A DNA stretch of 64,000 bases from Rhodanobacter sp. Soil772 (GTDB taxonomy: Bacteria > Pseudomonadota > Gammaproteobacteria > Xanthomonadales > Rhodanobacteraceae), in the NCBI RefSeq assembly GCF_001428385.1, contig NZ_LMSK01000005.1:98855-162854 (forward strand), written 5' to 3'. Positions within the stretch are counted from its first letter, which is position 1. Every line of letters starts with the position of its first letter. The position numbers and the translations under genes were made by a program. Below, one piece after another: positions 55,892 through 64,000 of this stretch. The notes below the pieces were generated by a model that was not told the origin of the DNA, did no database searches, and was given only the letters and a program-made list of their open reading frames with translations.

Positions 55892-56353
55892 TCAAGAAAG
55901 CAGCTTGTCCAGGATGCGCGTGAGCCACACGCGCTCTTCCGCATTGAGCTTCGCCAGCACCTCGCGTTCGCGCGCCCGGGCCATCGGCGCGACTTCGTCG
56001 TGGATCGCCCAGCCGGCGTTGCTGAGGTTGAGCACCGAGCGGCGCTTGTCGTTGTCGTGGACGGCGCGGTCGACCCGGCCGGCCTCGACCAGCCGCGCCA
56101 GCGCCCGGCTCACTGCCACCTTGTCCATCGCGGTGCGCTCGGCCACCTCGCGCGCGGACAGGCCGGCGTAGCGCGCCAGCACGGCCATCACCCGCCATTC
56201 GGTCATCGAGATGTCGTGGCGGCTCTGGTAGTCGTCGGCGATCGTCTGGCTGATCGTGTTGGACAGGATCGACAGCCGGTAAGGCAGGAAATGCTCCAAC
56301 TGCAGCGGGGCGTGCTCGGCAGTGGCGGGGGCTGGATGGCGCTTGACGGGCAT
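55892..56353 (-). CDS. MarR-family transcriptional regulator, divergent from hpd
   Basis: A 153-residue winged-helix protein. Core: ISMTEWRVMAVLARYAGLSAREVAERTAMDKVAVSRALARLVEAGRVDRAVHDNDKRRSVLNLS, with the D-KR wing motif. I choose the ATG at 56353, which has AAGGA upstream; the ATG at 56383 lies inside a perfect palindrome likely to be the operator and has no ribosome site. Being divergent from hpd-hmgA-fah with an operator inside the hpd promoter, it is probably the local repressor of tyrosine degradation. Confidence 0.85.
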   Translation of the reverse strand: MPVKRHPAPATAEHAPLQLEHFLPYRLSILSNTISQTIADDYQSRHDISMTEWRVMAVLARYAGLSAREVAERTAMDKVAVSRALARLVEAGRVDRAVHDNDKRRSVLNLSNAGWAIHDEVAPMARAREREVLAKLNAEERVWLTRILDKLLS

Positions 56354-56367
56354 TGCGGCGATGATCC

Positions 56368-56396
56368 TTGCAAATGGTTTCATATGAAACTATAAC
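56368..56396 (+). promoter_or_regulatory. hpd promoter (sigma-70 type)
   Basis: TTGCAA (56368-56373), exactly 17 bp, TATAAC (56391-56396); close to the sigma-70 consensus. The transcript would begin near 56403, giving a leader of about 60 bases before the hpd ATG at 56464. Confidence 0.75.
56377..56390. promoter_or_regulatory. MarR-type operator in hpd promoter spacer
   Basis: GTTTCATATGAAAC is a perfect 14-bp palindrome filling the spacer between the -35 and -10 of the hpd promoter and sitting just upstream of the MarR gene. A bound dimer would block RNA polymerase and could also control the regulator itself. Confidence 0.75.
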
Positions 56397-56463
56397 GTGG
56401 GAGTTACCCCGATGGTGGCACGCTCATGTGCTGCCATCGTGCACCGACAGACAGGAGAGCGCC

Positions 56464-57558
56464 ATGAACGCCCAGCCGAACCTCGGCATGCAAGTCACCA
56501 CGTTCGAAAACCCGATGGGTATCGACGGCTTCGAATTCGTCGAGTTCGCCGCCCCGGTCGGCCGCGCCAATGAGCTGCACGACCTGTTCAAGCGGATGGG
56601 CTTCAGCGCCGTACTCAGGCACAAGACGCGGCCGATCACCGTGTACCGGCAGAACGGCGTGAACTTCCTGCTCAACGAGGATCCGGATTCGTTCGCCGCC
56701 GACTTTGCCGCGAAGCACGGTCCCAGCGCGTGCGGCTTCGCGATCCGCTTCAAGAAGCCGGCCGCGGACGTGCTTGCCGCCGTGCTCGGCAACGGCGGCG
56801 AAGCGATCAGCCACAAGGCGGCGAGCAAGGCGGTGAACGCGCCGGTGATCAAGGGCATCGGCGACTGCATGCTGTACCTGGTCGACCGCTACGGCAGCGC
56901 CGGCAGCATCTACGACGCCGATTACGAGGCCATCCCGGGCGCCGGGCAGAACCCGGCAGGCTTCGGCCTGACCTTCATCGACCACCTGACCCACAACCTG
57001 TATTTCGGCAACATGCAGAAGTGGTCGGACTACTACGAGAAGTTGTTCAACTTCCGCGAGATCCGCTACTTCGACATCAAGGGCGTCAAGACCGGCCTGG
57101 TGTCGAAGGCGATGACCGCGCCGGACGGCGTCGTGCGCATCCCGCTGAACGAGTCGAACGACCCGAAGAGCCAGATCAACGAGTACCTCGACGCGTATCA
57201 CGGCGAAGGCATCCAGCACATCGCCTGCTTCACCGACGACATCTACACCACGGTGGAGAAGATGCGCGAAGCCGGCGTCGAGTTTCTCGACACGCCCGAC
57301 GCCTATTTCGAGGTGATCGATGTGCGCGTGCCGAACCACGGCGAGGACGTGGCGCGGCTGGCGAAGAACAAGATCCTGATCGATGCCGACCTGGAGACCA
57401 AGCAGCGCAAGCTGCTGCAGATCTTCACCCAGAACGCGATCGGTCCGATCTTCTTCGAGATCATCCAGCGCAAGGGTAACGAGGGTTTCGGCGAAGGCAA
57501 CTTCCAGGCGCTGTTCGAGTCGATCGAGCGCGACCAGATGAAGCGCGGCTTCCTGTAA
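56464..57558 (+). CDS. hpd: 4-hydroxyphenylpyruvate dioxygenase
   Basis: A 364-residue non-heme iron enzyme turning 4-hydroxyphenylpyruvate into homogentisate. ATG after AGGAGAG. Iron ligands lie in IDHLTHNL, GIQHIACF and FFEIIQRKG (His, His, Glu). Two VOC-type halves; FVEFAAPVGRANELHDLFKRMGF starts the first. First gene of the homogentisate operon; hmgA follows after 12 bp. Confidence 0.94.
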   Translation: MNAQPNLGMQVTTFENPMGIDGFEFVEFAAPVGRANELHDLFKRMGFSAVLRHKTRPITVYRQNGVNFLLNEDPDSFAADFAAKHGPSACGFAIRFKKPAADVLAAVLGNGGEAISHKAASKAVNAPVIKGIGDCMLYLVDRYGSAGSIYDADYEAIPGAGQNPAGFGLTFIDHLTHNLYFGNMQKWSDYYEKLFNFREIRYFDIKGVKTGLVSKAMTAPDGVVRIPLNESNDPKSQINEYLDAYHGEGIQHIACFTDDIYTTVEKMREAGVEFLDTPDAYFEVIDVRVPNHGEDVARLAKNKILIDADLETKQRKLLQIFTQNAIGPIFFEIIQRKGNEGFGEGNFQALFESIERDQMKRGFL

Positions 57559-57570
57559 GGAGCAGTTCCC

Positions 57571-58869
57571 ATGGCGACGAGCGTCAGCAACGGCTACCAA
57601 TCCGGTTTCGGCAACGAGTTCGCCAGCGAGGCCATTCCTGGCATCCTGCCGCAAGGGCAGAACTCGCCGCAGCGGGTGGCGCACGGCCTGTACGCGGAGC
57701 AGCTGTCCGGCACCGCGTTCACCGCGCCGCGCCATGCGAACCGGCGCAGCTGGCTGTACCGGATCCGTCCGGCGGCGGTGCACCAGCCGTTCCAGCCGCT
57801 GGCGCATGCCACGTTCCACAATCGTTTCGACGAAGCGCCGGCCACGCCGAACCAGCTGCGCTGGGATCCGCTGCCGCTGCCGGAACAGCCGGTCGACTTC
57901 ATCGACGGCCTGGTCACCCTGGCCGGCAACGGTGGGCCGGCTGAACAGGGCGGCATCGGCATCCACGTCTATACGGCCAATCGCTCGATGCAGGGGCGGT
58001 TCTTCTACGACGCCGACGGCGAGCTGCTGATCGTGCCGCAGCTGGGCCGGCTGCGGCTGGCTACCGAACTGGGCGTGATCGAAGTCGAGCCGCAGGAGAT
58101 CGCGGTGATTCCGCGCGGCGTGCGCTTTCGCGTCGACCTGCTTGATGAAGCAGCCCGTGGTTACGTCTGCGAGAACTTCGGCGCGCTGCTGCGCCTGCCG
58201 GATCTCGGCCCGATCGGCTCGAACGGCCTGGCCAACTCGCGCGATTTCCTCACCCCGCGCGCGGCATATGAAGACGTCGAAGGCGCGTTCGAGCTGATCG
58301 CGAAGTTCCAGGGCGCGCTGTGGACCGCGGCGATCGGCCACTCGCCGCTGGACGTGGTCGGCTGGCACGGCAACTACGCGCCGTACAAGTACGACCTGCG
58401 CCGCTTCAACACGATCGGCTCGATCAGCGTCGACCATCCCGATCCGTCGATCTTCACCGTGCTGACCTCGCCCAGCGACACCGTCGGCACGGCGAACGTG
58501 GATTTCGCGATCTTCCCGCCACGCTGGCTGGTGGCGCAGCACACGTTCCGGCCGCCGTGGTTCCACCGCAACGTGGCCAGCGAGTTCATGGGCCTGATCA
58601 CCGGTGTGTACGACGCCAAGGCCGAGGGTTTCATGCCCGGCGGCGCGAGCCTGCACAATTGCATGAGCGGGCACGGCCCGGACGCGGCCACGTTCGAGAA
58701 GGCCTCCAGCGCCGACCTGGCGAAGCCGGACGTGATCGGCGCCACCATGGCCTTCATGTTCGAGACGCGCAAGGTGATCCGGCCCACGCAGCAAGCGCTG
58801 GACGCGCCGCAACTGCAGCACGACTATTACCGATGCTGGCAGGATATCCGCAAGCACTTCGCGCCGTGA
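57571..58869 (+). CDS. hmgA: homogentisate 1,2-dioxygenase
   Basis: A 432-residue ring-cleaving dioxygenase giving maleylacetoacetate. Motifs: [44 protein letters not shown] and [18 protein letters not shown], with [17 protein letters not shown]. Ribosome site AAGGAG. Loss of this enzyme causes brown pyomelanin in other bacteria. No maleylacetoacetate isomerase gene separates it from fah. Confidence 0.95.
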   Translation: MATSVSNGYQSGFGNEFASEAIPGILPQGQNSPQRVAHGLYAEQLSGTAFTAPRHANRRSWLYRIRPAAVHQPFQPLAHATFHNRFDEAPATPNQLRWDPLPLPEQPVDFIDGLVTLAGNGGPAEQGGIGIHVYTANRSMQGRFFYDADGELLIVPQLGRLRLATELGVIEVEPQEIAVIPRGVRFRVDLLDEAARGYVCENFGALLRLPDLGPIGSNGLANSRDFLTPRAAYEDVEGAFELIAKFQGALWTAAIGHSPLDVVGWHGNYAPYKYDLRRFNTIGSISVDHPDPSIFTVLTSPSDTVGTANVDFAIFPPRWLVAQHTFRPPWFHRNVASEFMGLITGVYDAKAEGFMPGGASLHNCMSGHGPDAATFEKASSADLAKPDVIGATMAFMFETRKVIRPTQQALDAPQLQHDYYRCWQDIRKHFAP

Positions 58870-58906
58870 CGGCGATCCATCCACGCAGCAGACACAAGGC
58901 AGCACG

Positions 58907-59893
58907 ATGAAACTCGGATCTCTCAAGGAAGGTGGCCGCGACGGCACGCTGGTCGTGGTCAGCCGCGATCTCTCCCGTGCGGTGAAGGCGGCCGGCATTG
59001 CACCGACGTTGCAGGCAGCGCTGGACGACTGGTCGAACGCCGCGCCGCGACTCAACGCGTTGTCGGACGAATTGAGCGCGGGCAACGCTGCCGGTGCCTT
59101 TGCACTGGACATGGCCGCGCTGGCCTCGCCGCTGCCGCGCGCCTATGAATTCGTCGACGGTTCGGCCTACCTGCCACACGTCGAGCGCGTGCGTCGCGCC
59201 CGCGGTGCCGAGGTGCCGAAGTCGTTCTACACCGACCCGCTGATGTACCAGGCGACCAGTGCCGGCTTCCTCGGGCCGCGCGATCCGGTGGTGGTGCCGA
59301 GCGAGGATTACGGCATCGACCTGGAAGCCGAAGTGGTGGTGGTCACCGACGACGTGCCGATGGCGGCGACGCCGGCGCAGGCGTCCGAACACATCCAGCT
59401 GGTCGGCCTGATCAACGACGTGAGCCTGCGCGGGTTGATTCCGGGCGAGCTGGCCAAGGGCTTCGGTTTCCTGCAAAGCAAGCCGCGCTCGGCGCTGTCG
59501 CCGGTGCTGGTGACGCCGGATGAACTCGGTGATGCGTGGCAGGGCGACAAGCTGCACCTACCGATGCGCACCTGGTTGAACGACGCCTGGTTCGGCGAGG
59601 CCGAGTGCGGCGTCGACATGCAGTTCAGCTTCGCCGAGCTGGTTGCCCACGTGGCGAAGACCCGCCCGCTGACCGCCGGTACCATCGTCGGTTCCGGCAC
59701 GATCGCGAACGAGGACACCGGCAAGGGCGCCTCCTGCCTGGCCGAGCAGCGCACGGTGGAAACCCTGCGCGACGGCCATCCCACCACGCCGTTCCTGAAG
59801 TTCGGCGACCACCTGAAGATCGACGTCACCGACACCGCCGGCGCCTCGATCTTCGGCTCGATCGAGCAGCGGATCGAGCCGTATAGCCGCTGA
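58907..59893 (+). CDS. fumarylacetoacetate hydrolase
   Basis: A 328-residue FAH-fold hydrolase producing fumarate and acetoacetate. Metal-binding motif EDYGIDLEAEVVVVTDDVP, then QLVGLINDVSLRGLIP, GFLQSKPRSALSPV and GTIVGSGTIANED. The 37-bp gap after hmgA fits an operon. The isomerase step between them (maiA) is not encoded in this window. Confidence 0.92.
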   Translation: MKLGSLKEGGRDGTLVVVSRDLSRAVKAAGIAPTLQAALDDWSNAAPRLNALSDELSAGNAAGAFALDMAALASPLPRAYEFVDGSAYLPHVERVRRARGAEVPKSFYTDPLMYQATSAGFLGPRDPVVVPSEDYGIDLEAEVVVVTDDVPMAATPAQASEHIQLVGLINDVSLRGLIPGELAKGFGFLQSKPRSALSPVLVTPDELGDAWQGDKLHLPMRTWLNDAWFGEAECGVDMQFSFAELVAHVAKTRPLTAGTIVGSGTIANEDTGKGASCLAEQRTVETLRDGHPTTPFLKFGDHLKIDVTDTAGASIFGSIEQRIEPYSR

Positions 59894-59953
59894 AACGCGT
59901 CGGAGCCCCGCGCGAGCCGGGACTGCGGCAGGTCGCCACAACAGCTGCGCGAC

Positions 59954-59967
59954 TTGATCCGGATCAA
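59954..59967. promoter_or_regulatory. perfect FNR/ANR box upstream of hemN
   Basis: TTGATCCGGATCAA matches the consensus TTGAT-N4-ATCAA exactly. Its centre is about 42 bases before the hemN ATG, so a class-II FNR promoter would start transcription close to the start codon. Confidence 0.9.
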
Positions 59968-60002
59968 TGCGGGCGGGCGGGGGCGTCGACAGACTCGCTG
60001 CC

Positions 60003-61403
60003 ATGGCCATTCCCATCACACCTCCCGAATTCGACCCGGCGCTGATCGCCCGCTACGACGTGGCCGGGCCGCGCTACACCAGTTACCCGACGGCGCCGCA
60101 GTTCACGGCCGACTTCGACGAGGCGGCGTTGCGCGAGGTGATCCGCGCCTCCAACGAGGAGCCGATCCCGCGGCCGCTGTCGCTGTACGTGCACGTGCCG
60201 TTCTGCATGAGCCCGTGCTTCTACTGCGGCTGCAACCGGGTGATCACCCGCGACGTGACCCAGGCCGACCGCTACCTGGAACGGCTGTACCGCGAGATCG
60301 AGCTGATCGCGCCGCTGTTCGACCGCGACCGGCCGGTGCGCCAGCTGCACTTCGGCGGCGGCACGCCGAACTTCCTCGATACCGCGCACATGGGCGAGCT
60401 GCTGGAATCGCTGGCGCGGCATTTCAGTTTCAGCCACGCGACGGATCGCGAATACGGCATCGAGATCGACCCGCGCTTCGCCGACGGCGCCTACATTCGC
60501 AACCTGGGCGAGCTGGGCTTCAACCGGATCTCGGTGGGCATCCAGGATTTCGACCCGGTGGTGCAGAAGGCGGTGAACCGGATCCAGAGTTTCGAGCAGA
60601 CTCGCGAGGTGCTCGAGGCGGCGCGGGCCGCGTCGTTCCGCTCGGCCAGCGTCGACCTGATCTACGGCCTGCCGTTTCAGAGCGTCGACGGCTTCAGCCG
60701 CACGCTGGACCAGGTGGTGGCGCTGAACCCGGATCGGGTGGCGGTGTACGGCTACGCGCACCTGCCGGAGATGTTCAAGGCACAGCAGCAGATCGACGCC
60801 GCCGACCTGCCCGACGCGGCCACCCGGCTGGCGCTGTTCGGGCGCGCGCTGGAGCACCTGTCGGCGGCCGGTTACGTCTACATCGGCATGGACCACTTCG
60901 CCAAGGCCAGCGACGAACTGGTGCTGGCACAGCGCGCCGGCACGCTGCAGCGCAACTTCCAGGGTTACTCGACGCATGGCGACTGCGACATCGTGGGCCT
61001 GGGCGTCAGCGCGATCGGCCGCATCGGCGACAGCTACAGCCAGAACGCGCGCGACCTGATCGGCTACTACGCGGCGCTGGACGCCGGCCGCCTGCCGGTG
61101 GTGCGGGGGCTGATGCTGGACGAGGACGACGTGATCCGGCGCGAACTGATCAACGAACTGATGTGCCATGGCACGCTGGACAAGCAGGCGTTCGGCGCGC
61201 GCCACCGGCTGCTGTTCGACGAATACTTCGTGCGCGAGCGGCAGCGCCTGGTGCCGCTGCTGGACGACGGACTGGTGCTGGAAAGCCCGCGCGAGATCCG
61301 GGTAACCTCGCGGGGGCGGTTGCTGTTGCGTATCATCGCCATGTGCTTCGACGCCTACCTGGACGACGCGGCACAGGCCCCACGCTACTCTCGCGTGATC
61401 TGA
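60003..61403 (+). CDS. hemN: oxygen-independent coproporphyrinogen III dehydrogenase
   Basis: A 466-residue radical-SAM enzyme making protoporphyrinogen IX without oxygen. Start chosen at ATG giving the family N-terminus (RYDVAGPRYTSYPTA). Cluster motif CMSPCFYCGC, then HFGGGTPNFL, GIEIDPR, FNRISVGIQDF, ASVDLIYGLP and IGMDHFAKASDEL. No clear ribosome site. Preceded by a perfect FNR box and followed by the Fnr-type regulator gene. Confidence 0.94.
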   Translation: MAIPITPPEFDPALIARYDVAGPRYTSYPTAPQFTADFDEAALREVIRASNEEPIPRPLSLYVHVPFCMSPCFYCGCNRVITRDVTQADRYLERLYREIELIAPLFDRDRPVRQLHFGGGTPNFLDTAHMGELLESLARHFSFSHATDREYGIEIDPRFADGAYIRNLGELGFNRISVGIQDFDPVVQKAVNRIQSFEQTREVLEAARAASFRSASVDLIYGLPFQSVDGFSRTLDQVVALNPDRVAVYGYAHLPEMFKAQQQIDAADLPDAATRLALFGRALEHLSAAGYVYIGMDHFAKASDELVLAQRAGTLQRNFQGYSTHGDCDIVGLGVSAIGRIGDSYSQNARDLIGYYAALDAGRLPVVRGLMLDEDDVIRRELINELMCHGTLDKQAFGARHRLLFDEYFVRERQRLVPLLDDGLVLESPREIRVTSRGRLLLRIIAMCFDAYLDDAAQAPRYSRVI

Positions 61404-61438
61404 TCCACGCAGCCCCGACCCGGCAGCCCATCACCATC

Positions 61439-62200
61439 ATGCAATCCAAGCCCATGGCAGGTCGCCTGCCCGAGCCGCCAAGCCCGATTGCCGACGACGG
61501 CGACGAGACGCGATTCTGCGGCACCTGCGCGTTCTCCAGCGCCTGCATCGCGGCCGGCTACGACAAGCCGGAGCTGGCCGAGCTGCAGTGCCTGGTCGAG
61601 CACGTGGGGCCGTTCCGCGCCGGCGAGCACATCTTCCGCACCGGCGATCCGTTCCGCGCGATCTTCGCCGTGCGCGCGGGCACCGTGAAGACCCGCATGG
61701 TCGACAAGGACGGCCGCGAGCAGGTGCTGGGCTTCTACCTGCCCGGCGAGGTGATCGGCCTCAACGCGATCTACCCCGAGCATTTTCCGTGCGATGCGGT
61801 GGCGCTGGACACCGCCTACTTCTGCCGCTTCTCGTTCCCCGCGATGAGCGCGCTGGCCTCGCGCATCCCCGCCGTGCAGCAGCACCTGTTCCGCATGCTG
61901 AGCAAGGAGCTGGGCACCGCCAGCCTGCTCGCCGGCGACCACAGCGCCGACGAGCGCGTCGCCGCGTTCCTGCTGGACCTGGCCGGCCGCTACGCCGTGC
62001 GCGGCTTCTCCGGCACGCGCTTCCACCTCAGCATGTCGCGCGGCGACATCGCGAACTACCTGCGTCTGGCCGCGGAAACCGTCAGCCGCGTGCTCAGCCG
62101 CTTTCGCAGCCAGAAGCTGATCGAGATCGAGGGGCGCGAGCTGGAGCTGCTGAATCCGAAGAAGCTGCGCGAGATCGGGCAGGCGCTGCTGCCGGAGTGA
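61439..62200 (+). CDS. Fnr/Anr-type oxygen-sensing regulator
   Basis: A 253-residue CRP/FNR-family regulator. [4Fe-4S] ligands are Cys27, Cys30, Cys36 (FCGTCAFSSAC) and Cys118 (PEHFPCD). cNMP-like beta-barrel with GDPFRAIFAVRAGTVKT, dimer helix, then HTH MSRGDIANYLRLAAETVSRVLSRFR with the E..SR DNA-reading set of FNR. Likely the activator of hemN, nirK and other anaerobic genes here. It is 35 bp after hemN. Confidence 0.92.
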   Translation: MQSKPMAGRLPEPPSPIADDGDETRFCGTCAFSSACIAAGYDKPELAELQCLVEHVGPFRAGEHIFRTGDPFRAIFAVRAGTVKTRMVDKDGREQVLGFYLPGEVIGLNAIYPEHFPCDAVALDTAYFCRFSFPAMSALASRIPAVQQHLFRMLSKELGTASLLAGDHSADERVAAFLLDLAGRYAVRGFSGTRFHLSMSRGDIANYLRLAAETVSRVLSRFRSQKLIEIEGRELELLNPKKLREIGQALLPE

Positions 62201-62248
62201 CCGGCCCGCTCCCGGGCGGGCACTGGCCGCGTCGGGAAGTGTGGACGG

Positions 62249-62262
62249 CTGATCCAGGTCAG
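62249..62262. promoter_or_regulatory. degenerate FNR-like box upstream of nnrS
   Basis: CTGATCCAGGTCAG keeps TGAT-N4-GTCA symmetry but differs from TTGAT-N4-ATCAA at three of ten positions. Centre about 68 bases before the nnrS ATG. A nearby 9-bp hairpin (TGGTGGCGG/CTGCCACCA, 62269-62290) lies downstream. Confidence 0.4.
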
Positions 62263-62323
62263 TGCCCGTGGTGGCGGTAAGCTGCCACCATGACGAATCA
62301 TTCTCATTCGGGCTGGCGCCGTC

Positions 62324-63574
62324 ATGGCTGAATCACGATCCCCCGCGGCGAAATCGGCCGCGTTCGCGGAGCTGTCGGCGCGGCTGGCTTCGGCGCCGCA
62401 CCGGCCGCTGTTCCTGGCCGGCACCATCGCGGTACTGCTCAGCATGGCGTGGTGGGCGGTGGAGCTGACCTGGATGCGTTTCGGGCTGGCCGGCTGGCCG
62501 CAGCCGTCGATCCCACCGGGCTGGGCGCACGCGATGCTGATCCAGTACGGCCTGTTTCCGCTGTTCATGTTCGGCTTTCTGCTGACCACGTTCCCGCGCT
62601 GGCTGGGCCGGCCCGATCTGCCGTGGACGCGCTACGTGCCCGTGGCCGGCTGCGTGTTCGGCGGTTACGTGCTGGCGAACGTGGGCCTGCTCGACCTGCC
62701 GTGGCTGCTGAAGCTTGGCATCGCCGTGATGCTGGCCGGCTACCTGATCGGCGTGTGGACGCTGGCCGGGGTGCTGCGTGCATCGGTGGCCGAGCGCAAG
62801 AGCCACGCCCGTTCCTGCCTGGCGGCGCTGAGCCTGGGCAGCCTCGGGTTGGCGGTGTTCCTGGCCTATCTGTTCGGCGCGCCGGCGGACTGCGCGTTGC
62901 TGGCGATCAAGCTGGGCACGTACGGCCTGCTGTTGCCGATCTATTTCACGGTGATGCACCGCATGCTGCCGTTCTTCAGCGGCAACGTGGTGGCGGGCTA
63001 CAAGGTGATTCGTCCGGACTGGAGCCTGCCGGTAGTGTGGCTGTTGCTGCTGGCGCACCTGCTGCTGGAATGGCGCAGCGCGTTGGGCTGGTTGTGGCTG
63101 GCGGACGTGCCGCTGGCCCTGGCATTCGCCTGGCATGCGCTGACCTGGCAGCCGTGGAAGGCGATGCGCCCGGGCCTGCTGGCGGTGTTGCACCTGGCGT
63201 TCGCGTGGCTGCCGGTGGCGTTCGTGCTGTACGCGGTGCAGGACGTGGTGTACGCGGCCAGCGGGCATCTCATTCTTGGTCGCGCACCGCTGCATGCGCT
63301 GGGGATCGGCTTCTTCGGCTCGATGCTGGTGGCGATGGTGACCCGGGTGACCCAGGGCCATTCCGGCCGGCCATTGCAGATGGGCGCGGTGGCGTGGCTG
63401 TGCTTCGGACTGCTGCAGGTGGTGGCGCTGTTGCGCATCCGTGCCGAGTTGGGCGGCGACGTCTACCTGTGGCTGGTGATCGCCGCCTACGGCTGGCTGT
63501 TGGCGTTCCTGCCGTGGGTGCTGCGCTCGGCGTGGATCTACCTGACGCCGCGGGCGGACGGCAAACCCGGCTGA
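62324..63574 (+). CDS. nnrS: NnrS-family membrane protein (nitric-oxide related)
   Basis: A 416-residue integral membrane protein with about 12 helices. Family motifs include LFPLFMFGFLLTTFPRWLG, LPIYFTVMHRMLPFFSGNVV, HALGIGFFGSMLVAMVTRVTQGHSGRPL. NnrS proteins are heme/copper membrane proteins linked to nitric-oxide tolerance and denitrification. Lying between the Fnr gene and nirK, it likely protects the cell when nitrite reduction generates NO. Confidence 0.9.
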   Translation: MAESRSPAAKSAAFAELSARLASAPHRPLFLAGTIAVLLSMAWWAVELTWMRFGLAGWPQPSIPPGWAHAMLIQYGLFPLFMFGFLLTTFPRWLGRPDLPWTRYVPVAGCVFGGYVLANVGLLDLPWLLKLGIAVMLAGYLIGVWTLAGVLRASVAERKSHARSCLAALSLGSLGLAVFLAYLFGAPADCALLAIKLGTYGLLLPIYFTVMHRMLPFFSGNVVAGYKVIRPDWSLPVVWLLLLAHLLLEWRSALGWLWLADVPLALAFAWHALTWQPWKAMRPGLLAVLHLAFAWLPVAFVLYAVQDVVYAASGHLILGRAPLHALGIGFFGSMLVAMVTRVTQGHSGRPLQMGAVAWLCFGLLQVVALLRIRAELGGDVYLWLVIAAYGWLLAFLPWVLRSAWIYLTPRADGKPG

Positions 63575-63634
63575 GCAGCCGTGGCGCAAGAGTCTGTGGC
63601 AGGGTGACGCAGAGGGCCGCCAACGCGACTCAAA

Positions 63635-63648
63635 TTGACTCAGATCAG
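63635..63648. promoter_or_regulatory. FNR/ANR box upstream of nirK
   Basis: TTGACTCAGATCAG matches TTGAT-N4-ATCAA at 8 of 10 positions. A TAGGCT/TAGGAT element at 63670-63680 would serve as the -10 and place the box near -41 to -45, a class-II FNR arrangement. Confidence 0.75.
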
Positions 63649-63706
63649 TAGGGCGACCGGGCGATCTCCTAGGCTAGGATGCGCAAGAACTCACGGAGAT
63701 CGCCCC

Positions 63707-64000
63707 ATGTCACGTTCATCGCTCCTCGTCGTCGCTGCCGCCGCGTTGCTGACGCTGGCGGCCTGCTCCGGCAAGCCGCAGGCCGCAGCCAAGACGGATG
63801 CCGCCCCGACCGCCAACGCCCCGGCCGAGCACATCCGCGGCGACTTCGGCCCGCCGCAGGGCGAGCCGATCCACGCGGTGCTGACCAGTCCGCCGCACGT
63901 ACCGCCGCCGGTCAACCGCAACTACCCGGCGAAGGTGATCGTCGAGCTGGAAGTGATCGAGAAGGAGATGCCGATCTCCGAGGGCGTGAGCTACACGTTC
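63707..64000 (+). CDS. nirK: copper-containing nitrite reductase, lipoprotein type (3' truncated by window edge)
   Basis: Only the first 98 residues are present. A lipoprotein signal with lipobox LAAC (Cys20) is followed by an Ala-rich linker and the start of the first cupredoxin domain ([40 protein letters not shown]), which matches NirK/AniA. A lipid anchor is like Neisseria AniA, which is outer-membrane bound. It reduces nitrite to NO in denitrification. Copper ligands lie beyond the window, so activity cannot be checked. Confidence 0.85.
   Translation, partial: MSRSSLLVVAAAALLTLAACSGKPQAAAKTDAAPTANAPAEHIRGDFGPPQGEPIHAVLTSPPHVPPPVNRNYPAKVIVELEVIEKEMPISEGVSYTF

Noticed and set aside
56354..56383. 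Earlier ATG for the MarR gene
   Set aside because: It lies inside the GTTTCATATGAAAC palindrome and has no ribosome site; the ATG at 56353 has AAGGA upstream.

Overview
The window is about 64 kb of high-GC, gene-dense DNA from a gammaproteobacterium. The gene set (PhoQ-type kinase, tryptophan and tyrosine catabolism genes, tandem POT transporters, copper nitrite reductase with ANR/FNR control, GGGATTCG-type intergenic repeats) best fits the Xanthomonadales, probably a Rhodanobacter- or Dyella-like denitrifier. The genus is an inference from content, not a search result.

Region 1 (1-19,505, all + strand) is the distal part of an extracellular contractile injection system (eCIS, Afp/PVC-like). 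It opens inside a AAA+ ATPase. A block of candidate cargo or accessory genes follows: a Cys/His protein resembling a papain-fold peptidase, two proteins sharing a CxC-x9-CxxC leader and DUF4157-like sequence (one complete with HELAH, one truncated), and two unknowns. Then comes the tail-tip and baseplate module: CIS tube/hub adaptor, an M15 peptidoglycan peptidase, LysM protein, gp27-like hub, gp5-like spike, PAAR-like tip, gp25, two baseplate-J proteins, tail protein I and a DUF6519-like protein. Sheath and tube genes must lie outside the window.

Region 2 (19,635-30,086) looks like a secreted-polysaccharide locus: wecB, an nfrB-like glycosyltransferase with a C-terminal MshEN-like (c-di-GMP-binding type) region, an nfrA-like outer-membrane protein and a DUF4434-like protein in one operon ending at a strong terminator. 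It is flanked by a divergent DUF2334 deacetylase-like gene and a convergent clan-A glycosidase-like gene. The set resembles the E. coli NfrA/NfrB N4-glycan-receptor pathway with its own epimerase.

Region 3 (30,833-47,563) is mostly housekeeping: dusA, a phoPQ-type system, mtfA, birA-coaX-SPOR protein, tRNA-Thr(TGT), a frameshifted DUF3617 gene, arginase, yegP, trpS with an unusual C-terminal extension, a DUF5916 outer-membrane protein and several small conserved genes.

Region 4 (47,629-59,893) is amino-acid catabolism and peptide uptake: a 2-oxoacid dehydrogenase E1alpha-E1beta-E2 operon (minus strand), kynA, two tandem POT transporters with duplicated promoters and duplicated repeat-bearing 3' ends, and a MarR gene divergent from hpd-hmgA-fah. 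A perfect palindrome sits exactly between the -35 and -10 of the hpd promoter.

Region 5 (59,954-64,000) is anaerobic metabolism: hemN, an Fnr/Anr regulator, nnrS and the start of a lipoprotein nirK/aniA, with FNR-type boxes upstream of hemN (perfect), nirK (near-perfect) and nnrS (weak).
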